This document shows positions 38,360-46,635 of a DNA stretch of 64,000 nucleotides, one piece after another. Under the pieces are notes generated by a model. The model was not told where the DNA came from, searched no databases, and was given only the letters and a program-made list of their open reading frames with translations. The DNA is from a virus: positions 1 through 64,000 of IMG/VR virus record IMGVR_UViG_3300035703_000088; one strand, given 5' to 3'. The position numbers and the translations under genes were made by a program. Every line of letters starts with the position of its first letter. Within the stretch, counting starts at the first letter, position 1.

Positions 38360-38365
38360 ACTATA
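38360..38365 (-). promoter_or_regulatory. Candidate -10 element for the leftward replication operon
   Basis: On the leftward strand TATAGT lies about 25 bases before the TTG start of the winged-helix gene, with a CACTTG or TTGGCG-like -35 region 13-16 bases further up. It is the best promoter-like sequence in the divergent gap. A poor -35 keeps confidence low. Confidence 0.35.
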
Positions 38366-38470
38366 CACACAAACCGGTCGCCAAGTGTTGCATACACCGA
38401 TTGTTGGGGCTAATCTTCGCTCACCGAGTTGGTGGTTCTCCTCGGTAACCGGTTTGTCCGGTGGTGGTTA

Positions 38471-38524
38471 AACAGGCTGGGGCGCTTTGGTGTAGAGTTA
38501 CTGAGGCGCCCCAGCCCTGTTTTT
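38471..38524 (+). promoter_or_regulatory. Long hairpin with T-run in the dps leader
   Basis: GGCTGGGGCGC (38475-38485) pairs perfectly with GCGCCCCAGCC (38506-38516); AACA and TGTT extend the stem past one bulged C, and TTTTT follows immediately, then AAGGAG and the dps ATG. As RNA it would be a strong intrinsic terminator or attenuator inside the dps leader. Its loop contains TAGAGT, a possible -10 element. The structure also reads as a terminator on the opposite strand. Confidence 0.6.
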
Positions 38525-38535
38525 AAGGAGACCAC

Positions 38536-38979
38536 ATGGCATCCAACACCGGACTCACAAAGTCGCTCAAGGCCCTTCTCTCAGACGTTGTGACCTTCTA
38601 CTTCATGGCCCACGGATTCCATTGGAACGTGGAGGGTCCGGACTTCAGCCAATACCATGGGCTTTTCTCCGACATTTATGAGGACGCCTACAGTTCTATT
38701 GACCCCATCGCAGAGAACCTGCGGAAGTTGGACGAGTACGCCCCGTTCAACCTCCAGAAGTTTATTGACATGCGGACCATCACTTTTAAAGATGTGTCCC
38801 CCACTCCGAAAGCGATGGCCGGGGCTTTGTTGACGGCAAATGAGGCCCTCATCAAGCAGTTGTATGTTACATTTAAAGATGCTGAGAAAGAAAATCAGCA
38901 AGGTATTCTTAATTTCATTTCCGAGCGGATTGACATGCACATGAAGTGGTCGTGGCAACTCCGAGCATCAACTAAGTGA
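38536..38979 (+). CDS. dps: Dps-family ferritin-like protein, 147 aa
   Basis: The helix FYFMAHGFHWNVEGPDFSQY followed by LFSDIYEDAYSSIDPIAENL has the His, Asp and Glu ferroxidase pattern of Dps proteins (H-x-x-W-N-x-x-G then D-x-x-E/Y). Dps forms dodecamers that oxidise iron and bind DNA under stress. The C-terminus is short and not Lys-rich, so DNA contact would use another face. AAGGAGACCAC precedes the ATG. The 3' half uses AT-richer codons than its neighbours, hinting at separate acquisition. It heads an isolated + strand island. Confidence 0.88.
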   Translation: MASNTGLTKSLKALLSDVVTFYFMAHGFHWNVEGPDFSQYHGLFSDIYEDAYSSIDPIAENLRKLDEYAPFNLQKFIDMRTITFKDVSPTPKAMAGALLTANEALIKQLYVTFKDAEKENQQGILNFISERIDMHMKWSWQLRASTK

Positions 38980-38989
38980 GGTAACCATC

Positions 38990-39283
38990 ATGGCTGAGAG
39001 TAAGAAAGACCCCCGTCTGGCCCGTGCAGGTGTCTCTGGGTACAACAAGCCCAAGGCAACGCCGGATCATCCGACTAAGTCGCACATCGTCGTCGCCAAA
39101 GTGGGCGATCAAGTTAAGACCATCCGCTTTGGTGAGCAGGGCGCTGAGACGGCGGGTAAGCCCAAGGCGGGTGAGTCCGAGCGCATGAAGGACAAGCGTG
39201 CATCGTTTAAGTCTCGCCATGCTAAGAACATCGCTAAGGGCAAGATGTCGGCCGCTTACTGGGCCGACAAGGTGAAGTGGTAA
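38990..39283 (+). CDS. Small basic viral-type protein, 97 aa
   Basis: The sequence opens MAESKKDPRLARAGVSGYNK and contains KSHIVVAKVGDQVKTIRFGE, then Lys/Arg-rich helices and a closing SAAYWADKVKW. I recall very similar small proteins in cyanophage- and marine-phage-type genomes, with the same KSHxVVAKxGxxVKTIRFG and YWADKVKW ends, but not their role. The ATG follows GAGGTAACCATC. It ends in a TAATG overlap. Confidence 0.72.
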   Translation: MAESKKDPRLARAGVSGYNKPKATPDHPTKSHIVVAKVGDQVKTIRFGEQGAETAGKPKAGESERMKDKRASFKSRHAKNIAKGKMSAAYWADKVKW

Positions 39284-39546
39284 TGGCTCCCCGAAAGACC
39301 AGCACCCCTAAGAAGACCACGCAGTACTACCGGGATAATCCGGAGGCTCGTGATAAGAAGGACGCCTACAACAAGGATTACAACGCTAAGCCTGAGGAGA
39401 AGGAGAAGCGTCGTGAACTTGCTGAAGAGCGCCGTAAGCGTGGGGTTATGGGAAAAGGTGGTAAGGATATGTCCCATACCAAGGATGGTCGCATCGTGGC
39501 GGAAGAACCATCTAAGAATCGTGCACGGAATAGAGGAAAAAAGTAA
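39283..39546 (+). CDS. Small Lys/Arg-rich viral-type protein, 87 aa
   Basis: MAPRKTSTPKKTTQYYRDNP, then DKKDAYNKDYNAKPEEKEKR and GKDMSHTKDGRIV. The YYRDNPEARDKK and GKDMSHTKDG motifs match a small family I associate with aquatic phages and some large DNA viruses. It is strongly basic and probably helical; binding to DNA or RNA is likely but unproven. It is coupled to the previous gene. Confidence 0.7.
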   Translation: MAPRKTSTPKKTTQYYRDNPEARDKKDAYNKDYNAKPEEKEKRRELAEERRKRGVMGKGGKDMSHTKDGRIVAEEPSKNRARNRGKK

Positions 39547-39548
39547 CG

Positions 39549-39740
39549 ATGGCCGCTAAAAAGAAGACCGAATCAAAGGTCAACGAAGCCGGTAACTACA
39601 CCAAGCCTGCTCTGCGTAAGCGTTTGTTTAATGAGATCAAGGCAGGCACCAAGGGTGGTGACCCCGGTGAATGGTCCGCTCGCAAGGCTCAACTTCTGGC
39701 AAAGAAGTACAAAGAAGCCGGTGGCGGGTACAAGGACTGA
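39549..39740 (+). CDS. Small basic viral-type protein, 63 aa
   Basis: MAAKKKTESKVNEAGNYTKP and LRKRLFNEIKAGTKGGDPGE, ending WSARKAQLLAKKYKEAGGGY. The ESKVNxAGNYTKP and WSARKAQLLAKxYKxxGGGYK motifs are characteristic of another short viral protein family of unknown role. It starts 2 bases after its neighbour and lies in the same basic-protein string. Confidence 0.72.
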   Translation: MAAKKKTESKVNEAGNYTKPALRKRLFNEIKAGTKGGDPGEWSARKAQLLAKKYKEAGGGYKD

Positions 39741-39742
39741 CT

Positions 39743-39991
39743 ATGGCTAAGAAAGACCCGCAAAAGTCCTTGGACAAGTGGACCAAGGAAGACTGGCGTA
39801 CCTCTGACGGCTCAGAGTCAAAAGGCAAGAAACGCTATCTTCCAGACAAGGCGTGGAAGGCACTGTCTCCGGAAGAGAAGGCGGCTACCAACAAGGCCAA
39901 GGCTGAGGGCAACCGCAAAGGTAAGCAGTTTGTGGACCAGCCAAAGCAGATCGCAAAGAAGACGAGCAAGTACCGGAAAGGAGGACAGTAA
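39743..39991 (+). CDS. DUF5872-like small basic protein, 82 aa
   Basis: The order KWTKEDWRTSDGSESKGKKR, then YLPDKAWKALSPEEKAATNK and a final QIAKKTSKYRKG matches the DUF5872-type pattern (W-x-x-E-D-W, RYLP.KAW.AL, AKKTSKYR). Relatives occur in aquatic phages and large viruses. No activity is known. It starts 2 bases after the preceding stop codon. Confidence 0.72.
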   Translation: MAKKDPQKSLDKWTKEDWRTSDGSESKGKKRYLPDKAWKALSPEEKAATNKAKAEGNRKGKQFVDQPKQIAKKTSKYRKGGQ

Positions 39992-39992
39992 T

Positions 39993-40106
39993 ATGTGTAA
40001 GGAATGTGGTTGCGGATTGAGCAACAAGAAGGACCCCGGCTACGGCAAGGGACCGGCGAAGGGCAAGAAGGCTCCTGCCAAGAAGACCCCCGCTAAGAAG
40101 AAGTGA
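39993..40106 (+). CDS. Tiny Cys-motif/Lys-rich protein, 37 aa
   Basis: An ATG at 39993 behind AAGGAGGACAGTAAT opens MCKECGCGLSNKKDPGYGKG and ends in Ala/Lys/Pro repeats. The CxxCxC start suggests metal binding, with a basic tail suited to nucleic acid. The very strong ribosome-binding site makes translation likely despite the small size. It is the last gene of the dps island and faces a convergent gene. Confidence 0.7.
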   Translation: MCKECGCGLSNKKDPGYGKGPAKGKKAPAKKTPAKKK

Positions 40107-40114
40107 AGCAGTTC

Positions 40115-40906
40115 TTAACCCTGAAGAAGTTTCTTCAGACCGTTGAACATCTCTTGAACTGCACCAACCGTCTCGGCGCTGACCGTGATGGTTTCCACTT
40201 TGTCGTTCCACGACAAGGCTAGGCACCCTGTCTTGGGTGTGGGGAAGTCTTCAGCAACTTCCTGCGGGTCCTCTAGTACGAGGTTGATCTCCCGCAACCC
40301 ACCCATCAACAGGGTGATCAAGTCGCTCTTGGTAGCAGACTTATCATGCTCCAGCCCCAACAGTTTCGCTTGGCGACGAAGTGCCGCGATGGGCTGTGAC
40401 TGCAACTCCTCCTCAGAGAACTTGTCAATCTCAGACTCGGCCTTCTCTTCCTCCACCACTGCTTCTACCGCTTCGGGCTGATCAGGGTCAACAACGTCAA
40501 TCGGCGCAAGAGCGTTCGTCAGGTCAAGCAGGCGCATGCCCTTGGCGTGTGCCTTCAGGATGGCGACTTCCGTACTCGGCTCGTCATCCCACAACACGAG
40601 GATGGTGTTACCACCGAGATCACTGGTTGCTCGGACGGTGGCGTCCAACGGGTCCGTGGCTTGGTGGTGCTCCAACGCATCCTTGACCAATGCCTTCGGG
40701 ATACCTTCTCCAACAATGTGGTAGGGGTGCTCAAAGTCAATGATGGCGGTGTACACACGGTCCATACTGTCGCTGGGCTTGCCCCCATACCACGGCAGTA
40801 CGAAGTCGTTGTTGCCGACGAGTTCGGACAGGCTGTCTTCAATGACATTGGCGGTGGCTCGGCCATTGCCGATGACACCAATAACGCCTCGCTGGGCTTT
40901 GGTCAT
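40115..40906 (-). CDS. Hypothetical protein with SAP-like segment, 263 aa
   Basis: An N-terminal alpha/beta domain (MTKAQRGVIGVIGNGRATAN, YTAIIDFEHPYHIVGEGIPK, TILVLWDDEPSTEVAILKAH) is followed by an acidic linker and a short helical SQPIAALRRQAKLLGLEHDK, then SDLITLLMGG reminiscent of a SAP/LEM-type DNA-binding helix pair. The C-terminal part is beta-rich. The ATG follows AGGAGAACAAC. It lies at the end of the virion operon. A structural or DNA-related role is possible. Confidence 0.65.
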   Translation of the reverse strand: MTKAQRGVIGVIGNGRATANVIEDSLSELVGNNDFVLPWYGGKPSDSMDRVYTAIIDFEHPYHIVGEGIPKALVKDALEHHQATDPLDATVRATSDLGGNTILVLWDDEPSTEVAILKAHAKGMRLLDLTNALAPIDVVDPDQPEAVEAVVEEEKAESEIDKFSEEELQSQPIAALRRQAKLLGLEHDKSATKSDLITLLMGGLREINLVLEDPQEVAEDFPTPKTGCLALSWNDKVETITVSAETVGAVQEMFNGLKKLLQG

Positions 40907-40915
40907 GTTGTTCTC

Positions 40916-41170
40916 CTATTTGAGCGACCGGCGCAAAGAGAGGTCGCCTGTGAGCGTGACCAGTCTCAGCACCGAGTGGGTGGCACCCGCGATTGTACTG
41001 ATCGCCAATCCTGAAAGCAATACATTGTTTTCGGACAGCCACCACGACGCACCAACGCCCAACACGACCCCGAGGAGCACGGTAACCCAAGCACTCAGTT
41101 CCTTCGGTATGAGCGTTGTCAAAACATGGAGGGCTTTATAGACGGCTAGTCCACCAATAAGTATTGTCAC
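40916..41170 (-). CDS. Two-TM membrane protein, holin candidate, 84 aa
   Basis: A GTG start gives a short protein with hydrophobic segments near 2-20 and 26-47 (AWVTVLLGVVLGVGASWWLS) and a weaker third near 48-65, then a basic C-terminus (LTGDLSLRRSLK). The size, hydrophobic hairpin and position at the end of the tail operon fit a holin, but no enzyme partner lies next to it. It could also be a membrane anchor of another kind. Confidence 0.6.
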   Translation of the reverse strand: MTILIGGLAVYKALHVLTTLIPKELSAWVTVLLGVVLGVGASWWLSENNVLLSGLAISTIAGATHSVLRLVTLTGDLSLRRSLK

Positions 41171-41178
41171 GCTGGGTA

Positions 41179-43542
41179 CTATACACCCGGGATACTGTTG
41201 AAAATCAGTTTGGCGTAACTACTCGCGGCGATGTACGCCTGTTCGGTGGTGGGCACCGCATACGCAATGTTGTTTTCCACCAGTCGGCGTGAACGCATGT
41301 AGTCCGGCGAGTAATACGAGAAGTCCGCATTTGCGCCGTTTGCGCCCCAACGGTAGTCGTGAGTTCCGTAACTACCTCCTGAACCACCGGCCAACCAACC
41401 ACCGTTGACACTGTTTCCGTCAAAGAAGTCGCCAATAACTTTGGGCTCAAAGACGGCATCAGCGACGGTCAAGGGGGTCGTGGAGTTGATTGAGGCATTG
41501 ATAATCAAGGAACAATTGTTAATGCCCCGTGGCCACTCGTAGTAACTGGTGTCGGGCACCCGCAGTTTCCACCACTTCCGTGTACCACGGAGCGCAGACT
41601 CCGTACGCACTGGTGAAGATGAACTAACCATTGAGACGCCTATTTCGTTGTTGTACAGTTCCACAGATGTAATTCGGTCGTTTACATCGTCTATTGAGAA
41701 GTAATAGTCAATACCTCGCATAATAGGCACATGCTTGTAGACACCAGATTGGCGAACAAGGTCGGTTAACTGTACAGCGACAGCGGATGCTGATGAGGTG
41801 GTCCCAACCGTTTGATAACGCTTGATGTTTGCGGTAACGCTGACATCATAGAAAGCACTGATTGCCGCCTCTTCGTACTCAACCACTTCCGGAGAGGGGA
41901 ATGTCAGAGATGCCCCGGATGCACGCCAAAAAGACGCGGTGTCTACGGACGCGGCGGTGCCTACAATGCCACCAGCGAACTTAGGGTCACGGCACAAGTT
42001 CACACGGTTTGAATAAACCTTAATGTTATACGGGTACTTGTCCATTGCTGACACGCTTTGCACCCTGAGGAACAGGTCAACTGACTTCATGGTGTCGTAC
42101 GCAATAAACATGTGGAAGAACTTAGTACCAGTAGTAAGTGTTCCGTCACCCACAATACCCATATTAAGTTGTACGTTTGTCTTCATCTCCGTACTTGGGT
42201 ATCTGACATTAGTGATGAATCCTGCCGGACCAACAACCGATGCTGAGTTGATGTAGTTCACCACACTGGCAGACTGGGTGGTGTCCGAAACCATAAAGCC
42301 AATAACAGAGGCCCCCTGCCCAGCCGTAAGGGACTGCGCCGAGTACTCAACGAGAATGGATGACGCTTGGCTGGCATTTAGAAGTTCAGCCTTGAGACAA
42401 GCAATGTTGATCTCTGATACGGATGCCCCAGAAACAGAGGAGGCCGTTAAAGATACACCCGTGTAGTTTTGTAGTGTGCTGGCGTTCCACCCCGTGGTAG
42501 AAGGTGGGGTAGTAACGGCAGTTGCTGATATCGGCTGTGAAGACGGGCGCTCCAGACGCCACTTTTCAGTGGCAGGGGCTAGAGTACTCGGACTGTTTGC
42601 GGTGGTTACTGTGCCGTAACTCAAATGGACAGATGTCAGGTAGTTAGGGTTCACAGGAACGATCTCGGTGTCACAACCCGTAAGAGCCGTGATGAACTCT
42701 TCAACACCTCGTACACGGCCCTTAATCTGAGATTGGTACTTGTACAGAGAAAGAAGGTTACGGGCTCGTGCTCCGCCAATCTCAGTTGCGTTAACCGGAA
42801 TACCCAACTGGAAAGTAAGTTCGTCAAGCGCCTCAGTGTTGGCAATGCTGGGGTCGTTCTTCTCCATCAAGTAAGCGGTCGTAGTACGCAGGTAGTCCAT
42901 GTCCCATCCGATGACGTCCAGCATGCGGTACAACGGGCCCTTGTCCTTGAGGTCGTCAGGCAAGTTACCGTCCAAGCCGGTTGCGTAATTCAATAGCCCG
43001 AGGGATTCGTCGTCAAACCGGTAGTGCATCGGGATTCGGCTATACAGCAAGTTACGAGAGCCGTAGTTGGTGGGCACCAGCACTTCCGTAGAAGCAACCT
43101 TTTCGTACCAACTGCGGGTGGCAACTGACTCATACTTGATAAACATGCTGTAGTACGCCCACTTACCAGACGGCACACCCTCGTGGTAGTACAAAGACAC
43201 ATCATTGCGTTTTGTGGTCAGGATGGTGTCCCCCTCAGCGACTGTCTGAGGTTGGCCAAGCGCTGAATACACAATCCGCACTTCAGAGGGCTGTGGTGTA
43301 GCGGTCAGGCTTGTGGCGAGGGCGATGCTTACTCCCCACGACAATTTGGTGGCGTTGTAATCAGAGGGTATAACCGCAAAGAACCCACGACCAGCCTCGT
43401 TCGGGGGGATCGTGTAGCCATCGCCCTTTAGGGGCGAACTGTCGTCAAGCCCAGCGCCACTAAACGCTGAGGGGTCCTGCTGAAGGAAGGACCCAGTACT
43501 TGCGTTGGTGGGAGTCTTGAGTTGAAAAGATGCGTATGCCAT
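41179..43542 (-). CDS. Tail protein I-like baseplate/fiber protein, 787 aa
   Basis: The first 280 residues contain GPLYRMLDVIGWDMDYLRTT and ELTFQLGIPVNATEIGGARA, ending RNLLSLYKYQSQIKGRVRGV, the helical layout of P2 gpI/tail protein I-like baseplate proteins. The rest is a long beta-rich region with repeated Ser/Val/Thr stretches, suitable for a fiber or receptor-contacting extension. It overlaps the J-type gene by one base. As the most distal large gene, it may form the outer baseplate wedge with a fiber. Confidence 0.78.
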   Translation of the reverse strand: MAYASFQLKTPTNASTGSFLQQDPSAFSGAGLDDSSPLKGDGYTIPPNEAGRGFFAVIPSDYNATKLSWGVSIALATSLTATPQPSEVRIVYSALGQPQTVAEGDTILTTKRNDVSLYYHEGVPSGKWAYYSMFIKYESVATRSWYEKVASTEVLVPTNYGSRNLLYSRIPMHYRFDDESLGLLNYATGLDGNLPDDLKDKGPLYRMLDVIGWDMDYLRTTTAYLMEKNDPSIANTEALDELTFQLGIPVNATEIGGARARNLLSLYKYQSQIKGRVRGVEEFITALTGCDTEIVPVNPNYLTSVHLSYGTVTTANSPSTLAPATEKWRLERPSSQPISATAVTTPPSTTGWNASTLQNYTGVSLTASSVSGASVSEINIACLKAELLNASQASSILVEYSAQSLTAGQGASVIGFMVSDTTQSASVVNYINSASVVGPAGFITNVRYPSTEMKTNVQLNMGIVGDGTLTTGTKFFHMFIAYDTMKSVDLFLRVQSVSAMDKYPYNIKVYSNRVNLCRDPKFAGGIVGTAASVDTASFWRASGASLTFPSPEVVEYEEAAISAFYDVSVTANIKRYQTVGTTSSASAVAVQLTDLVRQSGVYKHVPIMRGIDYYFSIDDVNDRITSVELYNNEIGVSMVSSSSPVRTESALRGTRKWWKLRVPDTSYYEWPRGINNCSLIINASINSTTPLTVADAVFEPKVIGDFFDGNSVNGGWLAGGSGGSYGTHDYRWGANGANADFSYYSPDYMRSRRLVENNIAYAVPTTEQAYIAASSYAKLIFNSIPGV

Positions 43543-45077
43543 TAGGGTGCAGACACTCCGTTGATTGCAGTAATCGTGACGGCAGGTTTATTGTTTGCGG
43601 TATCCCAACCGATCTTAAACAGGCTGGTTTCCCCAGATCGGATAGTTCCCGACAACCCACTGGTACTTGTGATTGTGTCGCTGGTAGCGCTGACCGTATT
43701 AAATCCAGTCACAACAGCGTAATCCACACCTTCAACGGCGAGAATCGCACGGTACACATCACCGATAGTCATGGTTTGGTTAAACGATACGTTGCTAAAC
43801 TCAAACAGTTTAAGTATCGCTGTATTGACCTTTTCTGTTACTGATGTTTGTATATAGTTATTCTTTACATACAAAGTAACATTGATGTAAATCTGAGTCA
43901 AAGACACCGTGGCCGGGACAGTTACCGTGGTAATACCCAGCATGGCCTTAGACAACAACTCAAACTGCACGGCATTGCGTAGCGCTGACGGAACGGCAAT
44001 AGAAGATGCCGAGGCGGTCGTATAACCATCTTGGTCATTCAGGGCGTACACGGTAACCGAGGCACCAGACGTAGACGCGCCAGTGTATACTGCCGTGGAC
44101 TTTGCCACAGACGGCACGCCGAGGGCCAAATCCACGAAGTCGGACAAGGTAATCCCAGCGTCTCGCACCCGCATCATGCTCGGCAAAGCGTTCTTGATGG
44201 ACTCCGCAGATTCGTGGTCACGACCACCACTAGCCGCAACAGGGTTTGTAATGCTACGGATAGCGGGAAACGACGTTGAATTGATGCTGGTAATAGTGTT
44301 TGGCTCCACGTTTCCGGATGCCCCGTCGCATGTCGCAAAAGTAGCGGTGATTGTCGTACCGACTGGTGGTATACGGCCGTTCAAGCCGTCACCAAACACC
44401 ACCTGTGTACGGCCAGCACCGTCATATGAAATTGTGAATGCGGATTCACTAGAGGTAGCAAACGCCAGTTGTGGGGTAACCAACCACTCCACAGGAGCCC
44501 CTCCTACTCCTTCACCGACATAAACCTTGATTGAAGCAACGTCAACTTTTGTACCGTAGATGTAAAACCGTTGACCGGGGAAACCATCGCTGGTCGTTGA
44601 CCCCGACTCATTCACCAAAGTAGAGGGGGCCGTGGACTGGGTACCCTGACGCAACGGGATTTGCACCGTGGTGCTCGTAGGCGCGGTAACGTCGCTTGTA
44701 CTGTAGAAAGCGATGTTTCCGTACTTAGGCGACTTAGAAACAAACTTTGTACCGGACGGGACGATGACCGAAGCGCCTGTATTCTCAACCGTTACATAAG
44801 CAGTTGCGGCGCTAACTGGGTTAGGCACATACCCGTACAGGTTGGCAAAGGCCAACACGGAAGATGGCTGGGTGGCGGTGGGGAGAAACGCCTCAGTAGC
44901 GGCTCGGTCAATGTAATAGTGCATGACATCAGCCGCATACGCCCACAGATCAACCAAGGCCATGGTGAAGTCGGAAGGGTCACGGTCAGTCCAATCAGGG
45001 ATGGACCGACTGGCCCGCTCCAAGAGAGACTCTCGGATGGTGGAGTAATCTCTATTCGTATAATCAAAAGTAGCCAT
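43542..45077 (-). CDS. Baseplate J-like wedge protein (gp47/gp6 type), 511 aa
   Basis: MATFDYTNRDYSTIRESLLE and DPSDFTMALVDLWAYAADVM, then YYIDRAATEAFLPTA, form the standard opening of baseplate J proteins. A middle insertion with GASVIVPSGTKFVS and FGDGLNGRIPP (the F-G-D/N-G-x-x-G motif) is also typical. J proteins build the wedge ring around the hub. It lies between the gp25-like and gpI-like genes, the standard order. Confidence 0.9.
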   Translation of the reverse strand: MATFDYTNRDYSTIRESLLERASRSIPDWTDRDPSDFTMALVDLWAYAADVMHYYIDRAATEAFLPTATQPSSVLAFANLYGYVPNPVSAATAYVTVENTGASVIVPSGTKFVSKSPKYGNIAFYSTSDVTAPTSTTVQIPLRQGTQSTAPSTLVNESGSTTSDGFPGQRFYIYGTKVDVASIKVYVGEGVGGAPVEWLVTPQLAFATSSESAFTISYDGAGRTQVVFGDGLNGRIPPVGTTITATFATCDGASGNVEPNTITSINSTSFPAIRSITNPVAASGGRDHESAESIKNALPSMMRVRDAGITLSDFVDLALGVPSVAKSTAVYTGASTSGASVTVYALNDQDGYTTASASSIAVPSALRNAVQFELLSKAMLGITTVTVPATVSLTQIYINVTLYVKNNYIQTSVTEKVNTAILKLFEFSNVSFNQTMTIGDVYRAILAVEGVDYAVVTGFNTVSATSDTITSTSGLSGTIRSGETSLFKIGWDTANNKPAVTITAINGVSAP

Positions 45078-45091
45078 TAGTTACCTCAGTC

Positions 45092-45478
45092 CTAACCGTT
45101 CTCTGTAAGTGTAACATCAAGAGTCCTAACAGCATTACTGCTCGGCAACCTATATTGTACGTTTACCTGCACCGACGACCATGCGTCACCCATGTAGGGC
45201 ATGGCTTCCGGTTTAATCACGATGTCTACAATCTGGACGCCCGAAACTACCCTGCCGATCTCTGACAACACGGTGGCCCGGTAGTCAGCCCAAATCAGGT
45301 CACTGACCGGCTCAAATAGCATGTTGTAGGCGTTACCACCGTAGTTCGGGCGCATTACACGTTCGCCGTAGTTTGTAACCATAAAATTGACTATCTTTTG
45401 CTCTATTATCTTAAAATAGTCATATGTATCTGAAGTACTACCGTTAACATAATTAAACGGCATTTTTAGTGCGATCAT
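45092..45478 (-). CDS. gp25-like baseplate wedge protein, 128 aa
   Basis: From ATG 45478, which overlaps the upstream stop codon (ATGA), the protein reads MIALKMPFNYVNGSTSDTYD, then IVNFMVTNYGERVMRPNYGG and NVQYRLPSSNAVRTL. The YGERVMRPNYGG motif matches the G-E-R-x-x-x-P-x-x-G of GPW/gp25 proteins. The size is typical. It joins the wedge to the sheath and is part of the contractile module. Confidence 0.87.
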   Translation of the reverse strand: MIALKMPFNYVNGSTSDTYDYFKIIEQKIVNFMVTNYGERVMRPNYGGNAYNMLFEPVSDLIWADYRATVLSEIGRVVSGVQIVDIVIKPEAMPYMGDAWSSVQVNVQYRLPSSNAVRTLDVTLTENG

Positions 45479-46635
45479 AATGCGTACATCTCCTCCATGG
45501 GGTACGTTGACTGCCAAACGCTGTTGATCAAAACGGGGGGCGCAGGCTCAACGTAAGTTGACACGGGGTAAACCGTCTTACTTGAATCCTTAATAGCGTC
45601 ACTAATCAAGCGGGCCTCAGTCAGCATGCGGTCGTGCGTAATGGTTTGGCAGACACTCTGGACATACCAGAGACCGTCAAACTTAGAACTAAAGTCTCCA
45701 ACACGAACAACACCCCCGGGACTGACTCCGGCGATACCGATGGTGCTGACGTTCAACATGAACACATCACGGGCACGGCTCTGGCCACGAACAATGGCTT
45801 CTGCCAACTCAAGGGTTGAGGCGTTACTGTTCAGGACATCGGTACCGGTTTCTCCGTAGCGTTGACCAAACTCGGAGTCGGGGCGCTGGTAGGTGTCTGA
45901 GTAAAAGTTACCTTGCTCATTTAGTGAGTACAGAGACTTAAGATTAGACTTTTTAAACGGATCACCAAATTCGCCATTCAACTCCAGAATAGACCCCGGT
46001 AAGTTCATCTCTGCCGCGCCGCGGGCGTGCACATTAAGCATCGCATGATAAGAGATTTGGCGTGAGATGGATTTAGTCGGGTCCCACACATGGATATGCG
46101 TTCCGTGGACGCTGAAGTGTAGACCGTGCAACTCGCACACCTTTGTGAGCAAAGACCAATCAGTTTCACTGGCTTGAACCAGCCTCGGAAGAGTAACGCC
46201 AGTTGTGGGTACAGAGAATGTGAACTTGTGCTTTGTCGCAAGGTCCTTTACGACCTGCTCCAACGTGACAGCCTGCCACACGTTATTTTCTTTGTTAGAC
46301 ATCACTCGGGATGCACCGAGGCACACAAGGTTTAGTTTTTGGATGGTGTACCCGCCGATAACACCACCAGTCGTGGTGTACTCGGGCTCCACGCTAACAA
46401 CATAGCCGTAAAAGGAATGACCATCGTCCCCTTGGTAGCACTTAATGCGTATACCACGATCAAGGTAATCGGTAACCAATGCCCCCGGAACTCCAGCCAA
46501 AGTAACCACGGCCATGTCATGGTGGTTTACCTCCAGATCAAGACGAACGCGAACGATGGAGTTTTCATAAATGTCAACTCCATCAATGATCACCTCAGTA
46601 CTGGGTGAACTTGGCTCGTTCGTCCTAAAGATCAT
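45475..46635 (-). CDS. gpD/VgrG-type baseplate hub protein, 386 aa
   Basis: The early segment VIIDGVDIYENSIVRVRLDL and GIRIKCYQGDDGHSFYGYVV, then TLEQVVKDLATKHKFTFSVP and SETDWSLLTKVCELHGLHFS, match the phage late-control gpD family (hub trimer below the tube). Later Gly-rich strands (GVVRVGDFSSKFDGLWYVQS) form the end of the beta domain. The overlap with both neighbours supports cotranscription. It would cap the tube as the hub. Confidence 0.85.
   Translation of the reverse strand: MIFRTNEPSSPSTEVIIDGVDIYENSIVRVRLDLEVNHHDMAVVTLAGVPGALVTDYLDRGIRIKCYQGDDGHSFYGYVVSVEPEYTTTGGVIGGYTIQKLNLVCLGASRVMSNKENNVWQAVTLEQVVKDLATKHKFTFSVPTTGVTLPRLVQASETDWSLLTKVCELHGLHFSVHGTHIHVWDPTKSISRQISYHAMLNVHARGAAEMNLPGSILELNGEFGDPFKKSNLKSLYSLNEQGNFYSDTYQRPDSEFGQRYGETGTDVLNSNASTLELAEAIVRGQSRARDVFMLNVSTIGIAGVSPGGVVRVGDFSSKFDGLWYVQSVCQTITHDRMLTEARLISDAIKDSSKTVYPVSTYVEPAPPVLINSVWQSTYPMEEMYAL

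Noticed and set aside
40121-40138. CTGAAGAAGTTTCTTCAG as a terminator for the dps island
   Set aside because: It is a perfect inverted repeat but lies in the coding end of the convergent gene (encoding LKKLL), has a 2-base loop and no U-tract; it may be chance codon use.
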